The notes: generated by a model from the letters alone, not told the origin. Counted from the first letter of the stretch, positions 11,421 to 23,001 are shown. The stretch is DNA of 64,000 nucleotides from Bufo bufo (GCF_905171765.1 NC_053398.1:45414323-45478322), one strand, 5' to 3'. Translations and numbers: made by a program.

Positions 11421-13178
11421 TGTGATCTACCTGATATAGCCATGTATCCATGTATAGATGGTGCAGGTGAGCAGGCTCTACCTGATGAAGCCATGTATAG
11501 ATGATGCAGGTGAGCAGGCTCTACCTGATGAAACCATGTATAGATGGTGCCAGGTGAGCAGGCTCTACCTGATGAAGCCATGTATAGATGGTGCAGGTGA
11601 GCAGGCTCTACCTGATGAAGCCATGTATAGATGATGCAGGTGAGCAGGCTCTACCTGATGAAGCCATGTATAGATGATGCAGGTGAGCAGGCTCTACCTG
11701 ATGAAGCCATGTATAGGATGATGCAGGTGAGCAGGCTCTACCTGATGAAGCCATGTATAGATGGTGCCAGGTGAGCAGGCTCTACCTGATGAAGAAATGT
11801 ATAGATGGTGCAGGTGACCAGGCTCTACCTGATGAAGAAATGTATAGATGGTGCAGGTGAGCAGGCTCTACCTGATGAAGCCATGTATAGATGGTGCAGG
11901 TGAGCAGGCTCTACCTGATGAAGCCATGTATAGATGGTGCCAGGTGAGCAGGCTCTACCTGATGAAGCCATGTATAGATGATCCAGGTGAGCAGGCTCTA
12001 CCTGATGAAGCCATGTATAGATGGTGCCAGGTGAGCAGGCTCTACCTGATGAAGAAATGTATAGATGGTGCAGGTGAGCAGGCTCTACCTGATGAAGCCA
12101 TGTATAGATGATGCAGGTGAGCAGGCTCTACCTGATGAAGCCATGTATAGATGATGCAGGTGAGCAGGCTCTACCTGATGGAGCCATGTATAGATGGTGC
12201 CAGGTGAGCAGGCTCTACATGATGAAGCCATGTATAGATGGTGCCAGGTGAGCAGGCTCTACATGATGAAGCCATGTATAGATGGTGCCAGGTGAGCAGG
12301 CTCTACATGATGAAGCCATGTATAGATGGTGCCAGGTGAGCAGGCTCTACCTGATGAAGCCATGTATAGATGGTGCCAGGTGAGCAGGCTCTACCTGATG
12401 AAGCCATGTATAGATGGTGCCAGGTGAGCAGGCTCTACCTGATGAAGCCATGTATAGATGGTGCAGGTGAGCAGGCTCTACCTGATGAAGCCATGTATAG
12501 ATGGTGCAGGTGAGCAGGCTCTACCTGATGAAGCCATGTATAGATGATGCAGGTGAGCAGGCTCTACCTGATGAAGCCATGTATAGATGATGCAGGTGAG
12601 CAGGCTCTACCTGATGAAGCCATGTATAGATGGTGCCAGGTGAGCAGGCTCTACCTGATGAAGCCATGTATAGATGATGCAGGTGAGCAGGCTCTACCTG
12701 ATGAAACCATGTATAGATGGTGCCAGGTGAGCAGGCTCTACCTGATGAAGCCATGTATAGATGGTGCAGGTGAGCAAGCTCTACCTGATGAAGCCATGTA
12801 TAGATGATGCAGGTGAGCAGGCTCTACCTGATGAAGCCATGTATAGATGGTGCCAGGTGAGCAGGCTCTACCTGATGAAGCCATGTATAGATGGTGCAGG
12901 TGAGCAAGCTCTACCTGATGAAGCCATGTATAGATGATGCAGGTGAGCAGGCTCTACCTGATGAAGCCATGTATAGATGGTGCCAGGTGAGCAAGCTCTA
13001 CCTGATGAAGCCATGTATAGATGGTGCAGGTGAGCAGGCTCTACCTGATGAAGCCATGTATAGATGGTGCAGGTGAGCAAGCTCTACCTGATGAAGCCAT
13101 GTATAGATGGTGCAGGTGAGCAAGCTCTACCTGATGAAGCCATGTATAGATGGTGCAGGTGAGCAGGCTCTACCTGTT
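11421..13178. repeat. 43/44-bp minisatellite, about 40 copies
   Basis: Tandem units containing CCATGTATAGATGGTGCAGG and TGAGCAGGCTCTACCTGATG. Two length variants alternate irregularly (GGTGCAGG, 43 bp; GGTGCCAGG, 44 bp), with few point variants (GATGCAGG, AAGAAATG, CTACATGATG). The first unit is diverged and the last breaks off at CTACCTGTTG. Open frames on both strands follow from the repeat and are not genes. Confidence 0.95.
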
Positions 13179-13759
13179 GTTCTCCAGCTGTTGGGAAACA
13201 GCTACTGGCTGTCCGGTCATGCTGGAAATTACAATCTAGGTTTTTTGGGGTTGTAGTTAAAACTAGAATAGTCACAGTCTGGTGAACATCTATTAGTCTT
13301 TGATAGCCCTTATTACTCAAACTGCTTCCAAAAATTTAAGGCTGAGCTCTGATCGGTGCCTGACAGTTTTGCTGTTCGACAGTCCTGATAAATGAGGTCA
13401 TGCTGCAGGAGATGGTGGTCTAGAGAATCGCAGGGGTCATGTTTATGTTAATAAAGCTATAAATAAATCTATTGCAAAGCTGCAGTAGTTTTCATTACAT
13501 AATGGGTGGAATTTATCATACAACTTTTGCCAGTTTTCGGACAAAAAAAAAAAAAAACAAAAAAAAAAAAAAAAAACTTTGTTATGCCACTCTTGCCACT
13601 TTTCTCTGACTGAAACTGGTGTATGAAAGGCCGGTCCTAATAAATTCCATCCACAAAACGTACCACGGTGCTCTTTTGATGAGGACAGGTTTTCAGCCAC
13701 TGAATGTTTCAATTAACCGACAGCAAGCAGAGATCTAAATGAAGTGGGGGGGGGGGGAC
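13179..13759. other. No gene recognised; poly-A tracts
   Basis: A-rich tracts at 13541-13576, AT-rich flanks, and a G run at 13745-13757. No coding evidence. Confidence 0.3.
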
Positions 13760-14180
13760 TTAATGGGGTTGTGCAAGAATGGGGGGAGAGGGGGGGAAGG
13801 TTCGCAAACCCCCTTCTCGACTGGACCTGTAAAGGAAAGCTTACTTACCTGCTTCCTGGCTCCCCGCTCCTTTTCCTCCAGGCCTGTGATGCTTAGCTGT
13901 AGACATCCGGTTTATCGACGCCTGCAATCACTGGCCATGGCGGTGACTAACTCCCCTTATATCATGAAAAATGGTCATATGACATAAGGGGATCCGGTCA
14001 CCATCGCAGCCAGTGATTGGCCGCAGGCAATGTCAAACTGGATGTTTACAGCGAAGAAGCGCAGCAGAGCATCGCAGGCCGGGAGGAGAAGGAGCGAGGA
14101 ACCAGGGCTGGGAAGCAGCTGTCATCTTCCCTTTACAGGTCCGACCACGTCCGCCTCCCATTCTTGCACAACCCCTTCAA
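13760..14180. mobile_element. TTAA-type MITE, right duplication mutated
   Basis: TTAATGGGGTTGTGCAAGAA at the left is mirrored by TTCTTGCACAACCCCTTCAA at the right, so the right TTAA has become TTCAA. The inner arms also match (ACCTGTAAAGG, GCTGTAGACATCCGG). Confidence 0.6.
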
Positions 14181-16380
14181 GTACACAAATAATATTAGAA
14201 AATTGTATAACTTTTCATCATACAATGCATAGGCTTCATTTACACAGAACCTTCTCTGACCTTCAGTGACGCCATTTTCCATACCTTTTTAATGCTGTTT
14301 GACAATAAACTTCAGCAAACATCCACGCTCGGCTCAAACAATGAAGTCCTGGAAAACCTGCGCCTACTGACTACTCTGACAAGTCAGCAGGCGACAAAGA
14401 ACAAACAGGCCGCGCCGCCGGTAATGCTAAAACTAGGTCTGCCGCAATGGAAATACAGCGCCACGTAAGACACACCGACAAGGAAAAATGAATATGTGGC
14501 GAAAAAGAAAAAAATCGCTGAGAAACCGCTAAATAACGCAGAGGCAGACTAAAACTTTTTGTTGTGGCAACACTTCAATCTGAGGTAGACAAAGAATATT
14601 TTGGGGAACAGCTTCCCTGAGGTGAAATAGTTTGGGCTGTCCTATTGGTGTCACCTGTTTAAAGATAAAAAACTAAAACAAAATCTATAATGTCGCTATA
14701 TAGAAGGCAGCGCAGTATTAAAGGCGCACTGTACACAAGATAAAATGCTATACACAAACCAACCAATAAATTACGGTAATAGAGAAAATACTGTGTGCCC
14801 GCTCCAACTACAAGCCACGGGTTATCATTTAGGTTCTATGAATTAAGTACAAGCCACAGAGGCGTAGATCCGTGAAATAGGTGATTGGTACTGAGCTGTG
14901 GAGAGTTAGGGGACTGTCAGGCACGGGTCGGAGACAGCTACAGGATGCCATGGGCTGTCGTATGACGGCAACCCTGCCTATATGTTCTATGGGCATAGGG
15001 TCATCATAGAGTAGGGTCCCAAAAAAGGGAAGCCACTTTGTATGAGCAGCTCCTCTTTGGCAGATCCGGCACGTCCACGCATGACAAGGAGAGCCTTTTT
15101 TTTTTTTTTTTTTATGCCACAACATAAAATGTTGGGATTAGTGAAGCTGCAGCGGCACTGATCAGATCGCCGCACCCGATTCTTTTTTTAAAAAAAGGGT
15201 TTGTCCTGATGCAACATAAAACCTACACAATAAATAGTCGGACTGATTGCCACCCACATCAACCAGTCCTGGAACTGGAGATCCTACAGGCCCTGCACTA
15301 GACTATGCTACACAGGAGCAGGCAGATTTTCAGGTGCTGCAAGCCACGAGGAGCATGAACAAGCCAACCCAGAAAGGAAACCCTAGGTGTGATACCTTCA
15401 ATGTTATCCTTTACATCCCTAAATGTTGAACGTGGATTTAACGTCTCAATGGTCAGTCAATAGTAATCACATACAATCCTTTCATTAAACATACACTTAT
15501 CCAGGTACATCAGTGTGCTCCCCCGCCCTGCCGTCTTCGTCATTCAGGGAGCGGGACTCTCCCCATTACCATCTGCAAGAGACACCTCGGGAACATTGCA
15601 TGACGGTGAATAGGTGCATGCTACTAGAACCTATTCACTCATTTTGGGATTCTACTGATCAGAGATGAAAAACGTGATTCCCCCATACTGGGTAAAATGA
15701 TACAAATCAATTTATAAACTATATTAACTTGGTGAAATGCTCTGCTGACCATGACTACGTCTTGTACTCCACTCACAATGAGGTTTTCTTCTTCTATAGA
15801 GGTTCTATATAAAAACACAAAAACTGTAATTCAGTATTGACTCTGACTACATGGTTTCATACAGGGAAGGAGATCTCGGTCCAGCCAGCTTCATGGCGGT
15901 CTATACCATACTTTGTCTATATGGTAATTATGAGACAGGCCAGTACAATGTAATGACTGAACTTTTCTATTTATGTGAATATGTGAGAAGCAGTCCAATG
16001 GGTTGACACTCACGAGGTATCTGCAGAACCTGCTTTTTCTTGCATCACTTGCAGTTTTCATTCATCCACTTACAGAAGTGTAAAATATTACACTGCTACC
16101 CCCATACCTCTACTTTCCAGTAAAACTGTTACTCAATACTACATATGAGTATCTGGTGTGTCCCTCCTTATCCAGCGTGCATTAGGAAGTACAGATGTTC
16201 TAGATATGGACATTCAAGTCCCATCAAAAGTTGGCCAGACTGAAGTAGCATGTAGTTGAATGCCACAGATGACCATGGTCTAATGATTATCACTCAATAT
16301 AAAAAGACCACTAGGCGATAAGGTCCTAAACCAAACCAAAAAAGTTCTATTCAGTGGTGTTCATCTACAAAGTATGGTTT
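14181..16380 (-). other. Probable pnpla2 3' UTR and downstream DNA
   Basis: Follows the pnpla2 stop codon on the minus strand. I see no AATAAA on this strand in the interval. The nearest common variant is ATTAAA at 14288-14293. No other gene or complete mobile element is recognisable. The end of the transcript cannot be fixed from sequence alone. Confidence 0.35.
14288..14293 (-). terminator. pnpla2: Candidate pnpla2 polyadenylation signal
   Basis: ATTAAA on the minus strand, about 2.1 kb past the stop codon, followed by a GGTTCTGTGTAAATG stretch as a possible downstream element. It is the first canonical-type hexamer I find after the stop. RNA evidence would be needed. Confidence 0.25.
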
Positions 16381-16672
16381 TCATGAGGTCTCCGAGACAT
16401 CGGGTTTGGTCACCTCCACCATCAGGAGGCTGTTAGGGTCCATGGAGATCTGGGGCTGTTGTGGTTGTTGATGGTGGTAGAGCGTGGCCTGCATGTCCAC
16501 GTTAATACAGAACAGTCCAGGCATCAGTTGCCTTTGATAGTCCTCCCATTTTTGCATCATGTCCATTAAGGAGGCACTGCTCCTAATCCACCTCGGCAAA
16601 GACTCGCTGTGTGCAAAAACCAATGGGACAGGAAGGCTCTGTGATCTTCTCAGTTCCAAATGGTAGTATAGC
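16381..16672 (-). CDS. pnpla2: pnpla2 coding exon 9 (last): C-terminal regulatory tail
   Basis: The exon starts after an AG acceptor (TGTTGCAG) and encodes residues 391-487, ending in TGA at 16381-16383. It begins inside codon 390 and carries RLYYHLELRRSQSLP. In mammalian ATGL the corresponding RRxQS serine is a kinase-regulated phosphosite (human Ser404), conserved here as Ser403. The second known site (human Ser428) aligns with the serine in RSSASLMD. KWEDYQRQLMPGLFCINV matches the conserved distal segment. The last 35 residues are Q/P/H-rich, diverged and shorter than in mammals; the protein is 487 aa against 504 in human. Confidence 0.95.
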
Positions 16673-16737
16673 CTGCAACAGAAGGCAGATTATAAACTTC
16701 AGAAATGTCAGTGCATGAAAACTAACTAAACGTGTTA

Positions 16738-17240
16738 GGCTACTTTCACACCTGCGTTAGGTGCGGATCTGTCTGGTATCTGCACAGACGGATCCGCACC
16801 TATAATGCAAACGCTGAGATCCGTTCAGAACGGATCCGTTTGCATTACCATGAAAAAAAAAAATTTTTTTTTTTTTTTGTTCATGATAATGCAAACGGAT
16901 CCGTTTTGACTTTACATTGAAAGTCAATGGGGGACGGATCCGTTTGAAAATTGAGCCATATTGTGTCAACTTCAAACAGATCCGTCCACATTGACTTACA
17001 TTGTAAGTCTGGACAGATCCGTTTGCCTCCGCACGGCCAGGCGGGCACCCGAACGCTGCAAGCTGCGTTCAGGTGTCCGCTTGCTGAGCGGAGGCTGAAC
17101 GCCGCCAGACTGATGCATTCTGAGCGGATACACATCCACTCAGAATGCATTAGGGCTGGACGGATCCGTTCGGGGCCGCTTGTGAGACCCTTCAAACGGA
17201 ACTCACAAGCGGAGCCCCGAACGCTAGTGTGAAAGTAGCC
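16738..17240. mobile_element. Harbinger-type MITE, TTA duplication, in intron 8
   Basis: Ends GGCTACTTTCACACCTGCGTT and AACGCTAGTGTGAAAGTAGCC (inverted, one or two mismatches), flanked by TTA (16735-16737, 17241-17243). The 503-bp interior is filled with ACGGATCCGT(T) motifs and complements. A related copy starts at 44266. It lies about 65 bp upstream (in transcript sense) of the exon 9 acceptor. Confidence 0.75.
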
Positions 17241-17243
17241 TTA

Positions 17244-17892
17244 ATTATATCCCATTGTGAGGGATAAATTATCATATGGTAACGGACATTTTACATTAAA
17301 ATGCTTGACATTGGTTGTCCCTGAAGATCATTTTAGTTGGGTAAAAGTGATAAAAAGGTCTTATCTTCTTAGAACAGAAGACTCCACATTAGAGGATGTA
17401 AATTCTATAATTACATTAAATCTTCTGTCTTTGATCCCCTATATACCATGTGAAACCTGGGGTTATGAGCTAATTACATGGCTGCAGATAAGAAGCTGAC
17501 ATCACTTTCTGCTCGCAATACATGGCTTAGTTGGCAGCAGTGAAAACGGCGTTTGGGTTATGGGACTGAGGATGCAGGTTTTTTTTTATCTACACCCCGT
17601 GCAGATGAGGCAATATACATTCATAATGTCATATAATGACGGTGCAATTATCTGTCTATACACCCTATTAAGGAATATGGATGACATGGGGGGGGGGGGG
17701 GCTGCCCTCCTATTACACAGACGACCGTCATCTGAATGGTCATCCTGTAATACTAAATATTACCTGTAGGGGAAATCTCTGCTTGGATGTGGATTTCTCT
17801 GGTAAAATCAGTTGTTTGTCAGGGGTGCTGGGAGTGAGATCCTCTGTGATCAGCTGAACTCCATGGTGCCTGCATTTCCAAAGTCGTCTTTA
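17244..17892. other. Intron 8, no feature
   Basis: Unique-looking intronic sequence with a G run at 17690-17701. Nothing further recognised. Confidence 0.3.
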
Positions 17893-17895
17893 TTA

Positions 17896-18059
17896 GGCCT
17901 CTTGCACATGGCCGTTGTGCATCCGGACAGAAACACCATGTAGTGCTTCCGTGGGGTTCCGATCTGTGCTTCCGCTCTGCATCTCCGTGATTGCGGACCC
18001 ACACTGGTACACGGGCCGCAATACGGCCACGGGCACGCAACCTTCGTGTGCAAGAGCCC
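17896..18059. mobile_element. Short Harbinger-type MITE, TTA duplication
   Basis: Ends GGCCTCTTGCACATGGCCGT and CCTTCGTGTGCAAGAGCCC, with TTA at 17893-17895 and 18060-18062. At 164 bp it is a compact version of the family seen at 38339-38650. Confidence 0.65.
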
Positions 18060-18418
18060 TTAGGGTGGATGTACATGTAGGTTTTTGTTTTGTTCCCAAA
18101 AAGTTTTTTTGTCATTTTTTTTTTTTTGAAGGCCAATAAAATTAAATGGCCTGATGCTGACCAATAGGAAATTATTAAGCATATGACAAAGTTTTTTTTT
18201 ACTGCTGTTTTTTTATAACTTTTTTTTTTGTGTCCTTTGCTGTTTTGTTTTTTTTCAAATTGCAGCTCAACAAACGTGTGGAAGCGCTCTAACCTAACGA
18301 AGGCTAATCAGTCTATACGTTGTACATGTATTATCGCACTACCAGCAGTGTTTTATTACAGGGACAAATTTGATAGCTACTTGTAAAATCTCCCCATTAA
18401 AAACACTAGCATTTTAAG

Positions 18419-19434
18419 TAGGGATCGACCGATATTGATTTTTTAGGGCCGATACCGATAATTTGTGAACTTTCAGGCCGATAGCCGATAATTTATACCG
18501 ATATTCTGGGTATTTTTATTTTTGAGAAAAAAAAAAATTTCATACACAAATCTGCTGAAAATTAATATGTTTATTGTTAACGTGTATTTTATTTTATTTT
18601 TTTTAAATCTTTTTCATTTATACTTAATATTTTTGTGGTTTTTTTTTTTTTACTAACTTTTAGCCCCCTTAGGGACTAGAACCCTTGAAGTATTCACCCT
18701 GATAGATCTCTATCAGGGTGAATAGGAGCTCACACTGTCCCTGCTGCTCTGTGCTTTGTGCACACAGCAGCAGGGAGCTGAACATGGCAACCAGGGCTTC
18801 AGGAGCGTCCTGGCTGCCATGGTAACTGATCGGAGCCCCAGGATTACACTGCTGGGGCTCCGATCCAGGGGAGAGGGGATCCTGTGGTCACTGCCACCAA
18901 TGATTAATACCGGGTGGGGGGGCGCACTGCGCCACCAATGTTTTTACTATTGGGATGGGGGGCGCACTGCGCCACCAATGATTAATACTGGGGGGCTTGG
19001 GGGGGGGGGGGGGGGCGCACTGCGCCACCAATGAAGATAAGTCTCTCATTCATATACAGGAGGTGGGAGCTGGCTGCAGAATCACATAGCCGGCTCCCGA
19101 CCTCTATGAGCGGTAGCTGCGATCCGCGGCACCTAAAAGGTTAACTACCGCGGACCGTAGCTACCGTTCATAGAGGTCGCAGCGGCCACAGCCCCTCCCC
19201 TCCTCTTGTCTTCTCTCCTGTCATTGGCGGCAGCAGCAGCAGCACAGGGGGAGGAGACACTGCTTCCTTCTCCCCTGTGCTGCTGAGGGAACACAGAGAG
19301 CTCTGAGAGCAGCGCGATCTGTGTTCCCAATACGTTATCGGAATATCGGCAAAATAGATGCCGATACCGATAACTGTCAAAATCCTCAATATCGGCCGAT
19401 AATATCGGTAAAACCGATAATCGGTCGATCCCTA
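18419..19434. mobile_element. Non-autonomous hAT element, 8-bp TSD, in intron 8
   Basis: Ends TAGGGATCGACCGATATTG and TAATCGGTCGATCCCTA are inverted repeats. They are flanked by perfect 8-bp copies of ATTTTAAG (18411-18418 and 19435-19442). Subterminal CCGATA/TATCGG repeats are dense at both ends, as expected for transposase-binding sites. The interior holds a short tandem of GGCGCACTGCGCCACCAATG (about 18920-19031) and no transposase ORF. A well-preserved duplication suggests a fairly recent insertion. Confidence 0.85.
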
Positions 19435-19448
19435 ATTTTAAGTGTACT

Positions 19449-19775
19449 TTAAAGAGAATCTGTCAGCTCCGAAACACCCTCCAAACTAGAGTCAGCGGTG
19501 TATAGCATAAGTGGTGCCGAGTACGGTTCTGTCATTTTTATCTTCAGACGCCGGGCTCCCACAAACCGGCAGTAAAATGTATTGTTAGGACTCCTGCGCT
19601 CATGCACATAATGGAGAGGACTCAAGGAGGAGTCCTCTCAATGCATTTTACTGCTGGTTTGTGGGAGCACAATGTCGGAATGAAGACAAAAATGACATCA
19701 TTGGACTCGGCATCATTTGCACTACGCACCGCTTACTCTAGTCTGGGTGTTCTGGAGCCGACAGATTCTCTTTAA
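19449..19775. mobile_element. Palindromic TTAA MITE in intron 8
   Basis: TTAA at both ends (19449-19452, 19772-19775). Inverted ends are AGAGAATCTGTCAGCTCC and GGAGCCGACAGATTCTCT. The arms meet near 19610 around AGGACTC repeats. Confidence 0.75.
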
Positions 19776-20306
19776 TAAAAAGTGAAATCCCAAAATGAAA
19801 TTTTTTATTTGATTCCGGTACTGTTCATTGGTGACATGTCCCCTGTGCCTCAGTGGCTTAGCATTGTCATAGGGACATTAGATATTACAGTCATAGATCA
19901 GTCTCCCCTAACAGTGAACTATCAAAGCACAAAGAGGTGGAAGGGCTTCCATTGGGGGCTTAGGCACAGAAGGTCTTCTCACACATGATGCATTCTTAAA
20001 GAGGTTAACCCATGAAAAATAACATGTGACCACTGCTCCAGTTCTATGGTAATGTCGGAGATTTATAGACCGCGAATGGAGCATATACCGTACACTACCA
20101 CTCCATTCACATAGTGGACTTCTGTCACGTGATCAGTGGGGGGGTCCAGCAGTCAGACCCCCAGAGATCACATATCCATCACCTATCCTGCTGTTTGTGG
20201 ATCAGTCCCTTACACCACAAATCCAGGAGCTGTAATATGCAAATAGTGTGAATCCTACTGCGACTTCAGTATTAGATTATCGAATAGAAAATACATGAAT
20301 GTGTAC

Positions 20307-20429
20307 CTGGCCGATATGTGGCTCCCCAGCTTCTTCTTCATGTTCCTGAAGACATAGTGGCACACTTTCCGAGTCTGATCCTTTATCCATCTGATATCCT
20401 CTGGGACATCAGGAAGCCATTCCAAAATC
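20307..20429 (-). CDS. pnpla2: pnpla2 coding exon 8
   Basis: Bounded by ATTGCAG and GTACAC, 123 nt, encoding residues 350-390 with both ends inside codons. It contains ILEWLPDVPEDIRWIKDQT and ends in KKKLGSHISAR. LEWLPDVPEDIRW is one of the most conserved distal stretches of vertebrate ATGL, next to the hydrophobic segment needed for lipid-droplet targeting. Intron 7 before it is only 92 nt. Confidence 0.95.
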
Positions 20430-20521
20430 CTGCAATATGGAGAAGGACACAATAGTTGGAAAGGTTTACACCAACATTTACATAGCGATGCCAGATTTAA
20501 CCCTCGGTCCATTTTTCATAC

Positions 20522-20654
20522 CTGACGGTGAAGGACACTGCAGACTCCAGAGGTAAAGTATATGGCAGCATTAAGGCTGAGGCCAGACGTACAGGCAGCA
20601 GGTTGGATATGGATAGGTACATGCTACGCTTCTCAGTACAAGCCTCCAGAAGAG
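20522..20654 (-). CDS. pnpla2: pnpla2 coding exon 7: hydrophobic segment
   Basis: 133 nt between CCACACCAG and GTATGA, residues 306-349. It encodes [20 protein letters not shown] followed by [20 protein letters not shown]. In mammalian ATGL this is the hydrophobic region associated with lipid-droplet binding. Phases match exons 6 and 8. Confidence 0.95.
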
Positions 20655-20812
20655 CTGGTGTGGGGAGAAAGCAAAGAGACATTTGAGTGGTCTGGTCTAA
20701 TAAGGAATGTGTAGTGTGAGGAGGGAAGCAATATGGCGGTCTAGACCATTGATGATTTCCCATCTTCTTAGTATGCTTGTGATGAGGTATGGTGCACGTC
20801 CTCCATTTCTGG

Positions 20813-21053
20813 AAAGGTACCTTTACAAGGGACGATACAGAAGCAGATTGTCGGAAGGCAGTGTTCCTTCCCAACAATGGCTTGCTTGCTGGTGAAGGAG
20901 ACCTCTGCGTTTACATGCAGCGATCTCCTCCACATACCATCGCTCGTCCCCATACTGACTAACTGCTTGCCGGCGGCAGATACTGTTTACAAGGCACGAT
21001 CTGCTGTGGGCGAACGATTCTCAGTATCCTCGGCCCGTGTAAAGGGCCCTTAA
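20813..21053. mobile_element. Inverted-repeat MITE in 406-bp intron 6, abutting a splice donor
   Basis: The left end (AAAGGTACCTTTACAAGGGA) and right end (CGTGTAAAGGGCCCTTAAG) are imperfect inverted repeats. It accounts for more than half of intron 6. Its right edge lies about 7 nt from the exon 6 donor GT (21059-21060), so only the donor consensus separates element from exon. Confidence 0.5.
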
Positions 21054-21060
21054 GTCTTAC

Positions 21061-21219
21061 CTTGGTTCAGTCTCGGGGGAAGATGCTCAAACACTTGTAC
21101 GGCCTCCTCATCTGCAGCAAGCTCTGCCACCTGCTCCTCCCTTTCATTGCTCTCTTCCTCCTGATTGACAGGGGGTGGCAGCGCCAGGAATCTCATAGGC
21201 CGCGGCTGGTTCAGTAGCC
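21061..21219 (-). CDS. pnpla2: pnpla2 coding exon 6: variable acidic linker
   Basis: 159 nt between ACCATAG and GTAAGA, residues 253-305. It begins GLLNQPRPMRFLALPPP, continues into a Glu-rich linker (NQEEESNEREEQ) and ends VFEHLPPRLNQ. The start and the EHLPxRLN end match vertebrate ATGL; the acidic middle is diverged, as expected for this poorly conserved linker. It is too fragmented by stops in other frames to stand out as a long ORF, but splice phases and flanking motifs make the call firm. Confidence 0.93.
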
Positions 21220-21402
21220 CTATGGTAAGACGGAGGGGGATTTAAATAAAACGTCTAGGTTTGATATAACTTTAGTACAAGTCAGCTCATGAACTACTAC
21301 CACAGGCTGTCCAAAACCTTTCCCTCTAAGGGAATGTGAATCTCACACTGCATAATCCGACACACAGGGCTGTTCAGTTCCTGCAGTCTGTTGCATCATA
21401 TA

Positions 21403-22965
21403 CAGTCAGGTCCATAAATATTGGGACATCGACACAATTATAACATTTTTGGCTCTATACACCACCACAATGGATTTGAAATGAAACAAACAAGATGTGC
21501 TTTAACTGCAGACTGTCAGCTATAATTTGAGGGTATTTACATCCAAATCAGGTGAACGGTGTAGGAATTACAACAGTTTGCATATGTGCCTCCCACTTGT
21601 TAAGGAACCAAAAGTAATGGGACAGAATAATAATCATAAATCAAACTTTCACTTTTTAAGACTTGGTTGCAAATCTTTTGCAGTCAATTACAGCCTGAAG
21701 TCTGGAACGCATAGACATCATCAGACCCTGGGTTTCATCCCTGGTGATGCTCTGCCAGGCCTCTACTGCGACTGTCTTCAGTTCCTGCTTGTTCTTGGGG
21801 CATTTTCCCTTCAGTTTTGTCTTCAGCAAGTGAAATGCATGCTCAATCGGATTCAGGTCAGGTGATTGACTTGGCCATTGCATAACATTCCACTTCTTTC
21901 CCTTAAACTCTTTGGTTGCTTTTGCAGTATGCTTTGGGTCATTGTCCATCTGCACTGTGAAGCGCCGTCCAATGAGTTCTGCAGCATTTGGCTGAATATG
22001 AGCAGATAATATTGCCCGAAACACTTCAGAATTCATCCTGCTGCTTTTGTCAGCAGTCACATCATCAATAAATACAAAAGAACCAGTTCCATTGGCAGTC
22101 ATACATGCCCACGCCATGACACTACCACCACCATGCTTCACTGATGAGGTGGTATGCTTAGGATCATGAGCAGTTCCTTTCCTTCTCCATACTCTTCTCT
22201 TCCCATCACTCTGGTACAAGTTGATCTTGGTCTCATCTGTCCATAGGATGTTGTTCCAGAACTGTGAAGGCTTTTTTAGATGTCGTTTGGCAAACTCTAA
22301 TCTGGCCTTCCTGTTTTTGAGGCTCACCAATGGTTTACATCTTGTGGTGAACCCTCTATATTCACTCTGGTGAAGTCTTCTCTTGACCAGGTGAAGAATT
22401 CTTCGGTCACCAACCACAGTTGTTTTCCATGGTCTTCCGGGTCTTTTGGTGTTGCTGAGCTCACCGGTGCGTTCCTTCTTTTTAAAGAATGTTCCAAACA
22501 GTTGTTTTGGCCTCGCCTAATGTTTTTGCTATCTCTCTGATGGGTTTGTTTTGTTTTTTCAGCCTAATGATGCCTTGCTTCACGGATAGTGAACAGCTCT
22601 TTGGATCTCATCTTGAGAGTTGACAGCAACAGATTCCAAATGCAAATAGCACACTTGAAATGAACTCTGGACCTTTTATCTGCTCATTGTAATTGGGATA
22701 ATGAGGGAATAACACATACCTGGCCATGGAACAGCTGAGAAGACAATTGTCCCATTACTTTTGGTCCCTTAACAAGTGGGAGGCAAATATGCAAACTGTT
22801 GTAATTCCTACACCGTTCACCTGATTTGGATGTAAATACCCTCAAATTAAAGCTGACAGTCTGCAGGTAAAGCACATCTTGTTCGTTTCATTTCAAATCC
22901 ATTGTGGTGGTGTATAGAGCCAAAAATGTTACAATGTGTCGATGTCCCAATATGTATGGACCTGA

Positions 22966-22968
<3 letters not shown>
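21403..22968 (-). mobile_element. Tc1/mariner transposon in intron 5
   Basis: Terminal inverted repeats start CAGTCAGGTCCATAAATATT at 21403 and end in the complement at 22968, beside TA. Inner repeats (CTATACACCACCACAATGG) are shared too. It encloses a minus-strand transposase (separate entry). Several right-end mismatches (TATGTATGG for TATTTATGG) and frame damage show it is an old non-functional copy. A (TA)n tract at 22970-23000 follows the right end. Confidence 0.93.
21656..22625 (-). pseudogene. Tc1-family transposase, frameshifted
   Basis: The open part (22417-21656, 253 aa) contains the catalytic domain: WTDETKINLYQ with the first Asp, QMDNDPKHTAKAT with the second, and WPSQSPDLNPIEHAFHLL with the Glu. 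Only 33 residues separate the second Asp and the Glu, one fewer than the DD34E spacing of Tc1 transposases, so a codon seems lost around KEFKGKKWN. The DNA-binding half (about 22625-22420) reads KPIREIAKTLGEAKTTVWNI, then hits a frameshift at TTTAAAAAGAAGG near 22485. It cannot make an intact transposase. Confidence 0.9.

Positions 22969-23001
<33 letters not shown>

Noticed and set aside
11848..13080. ORFs reading ALPDEAMYRW repeats, and CTGATGA in each unit as a possible hammerhead
   Set aside because: The ORFs are minisatellite by-products. The units lack the GAAA box and matching stems, so they are not hammerheads.
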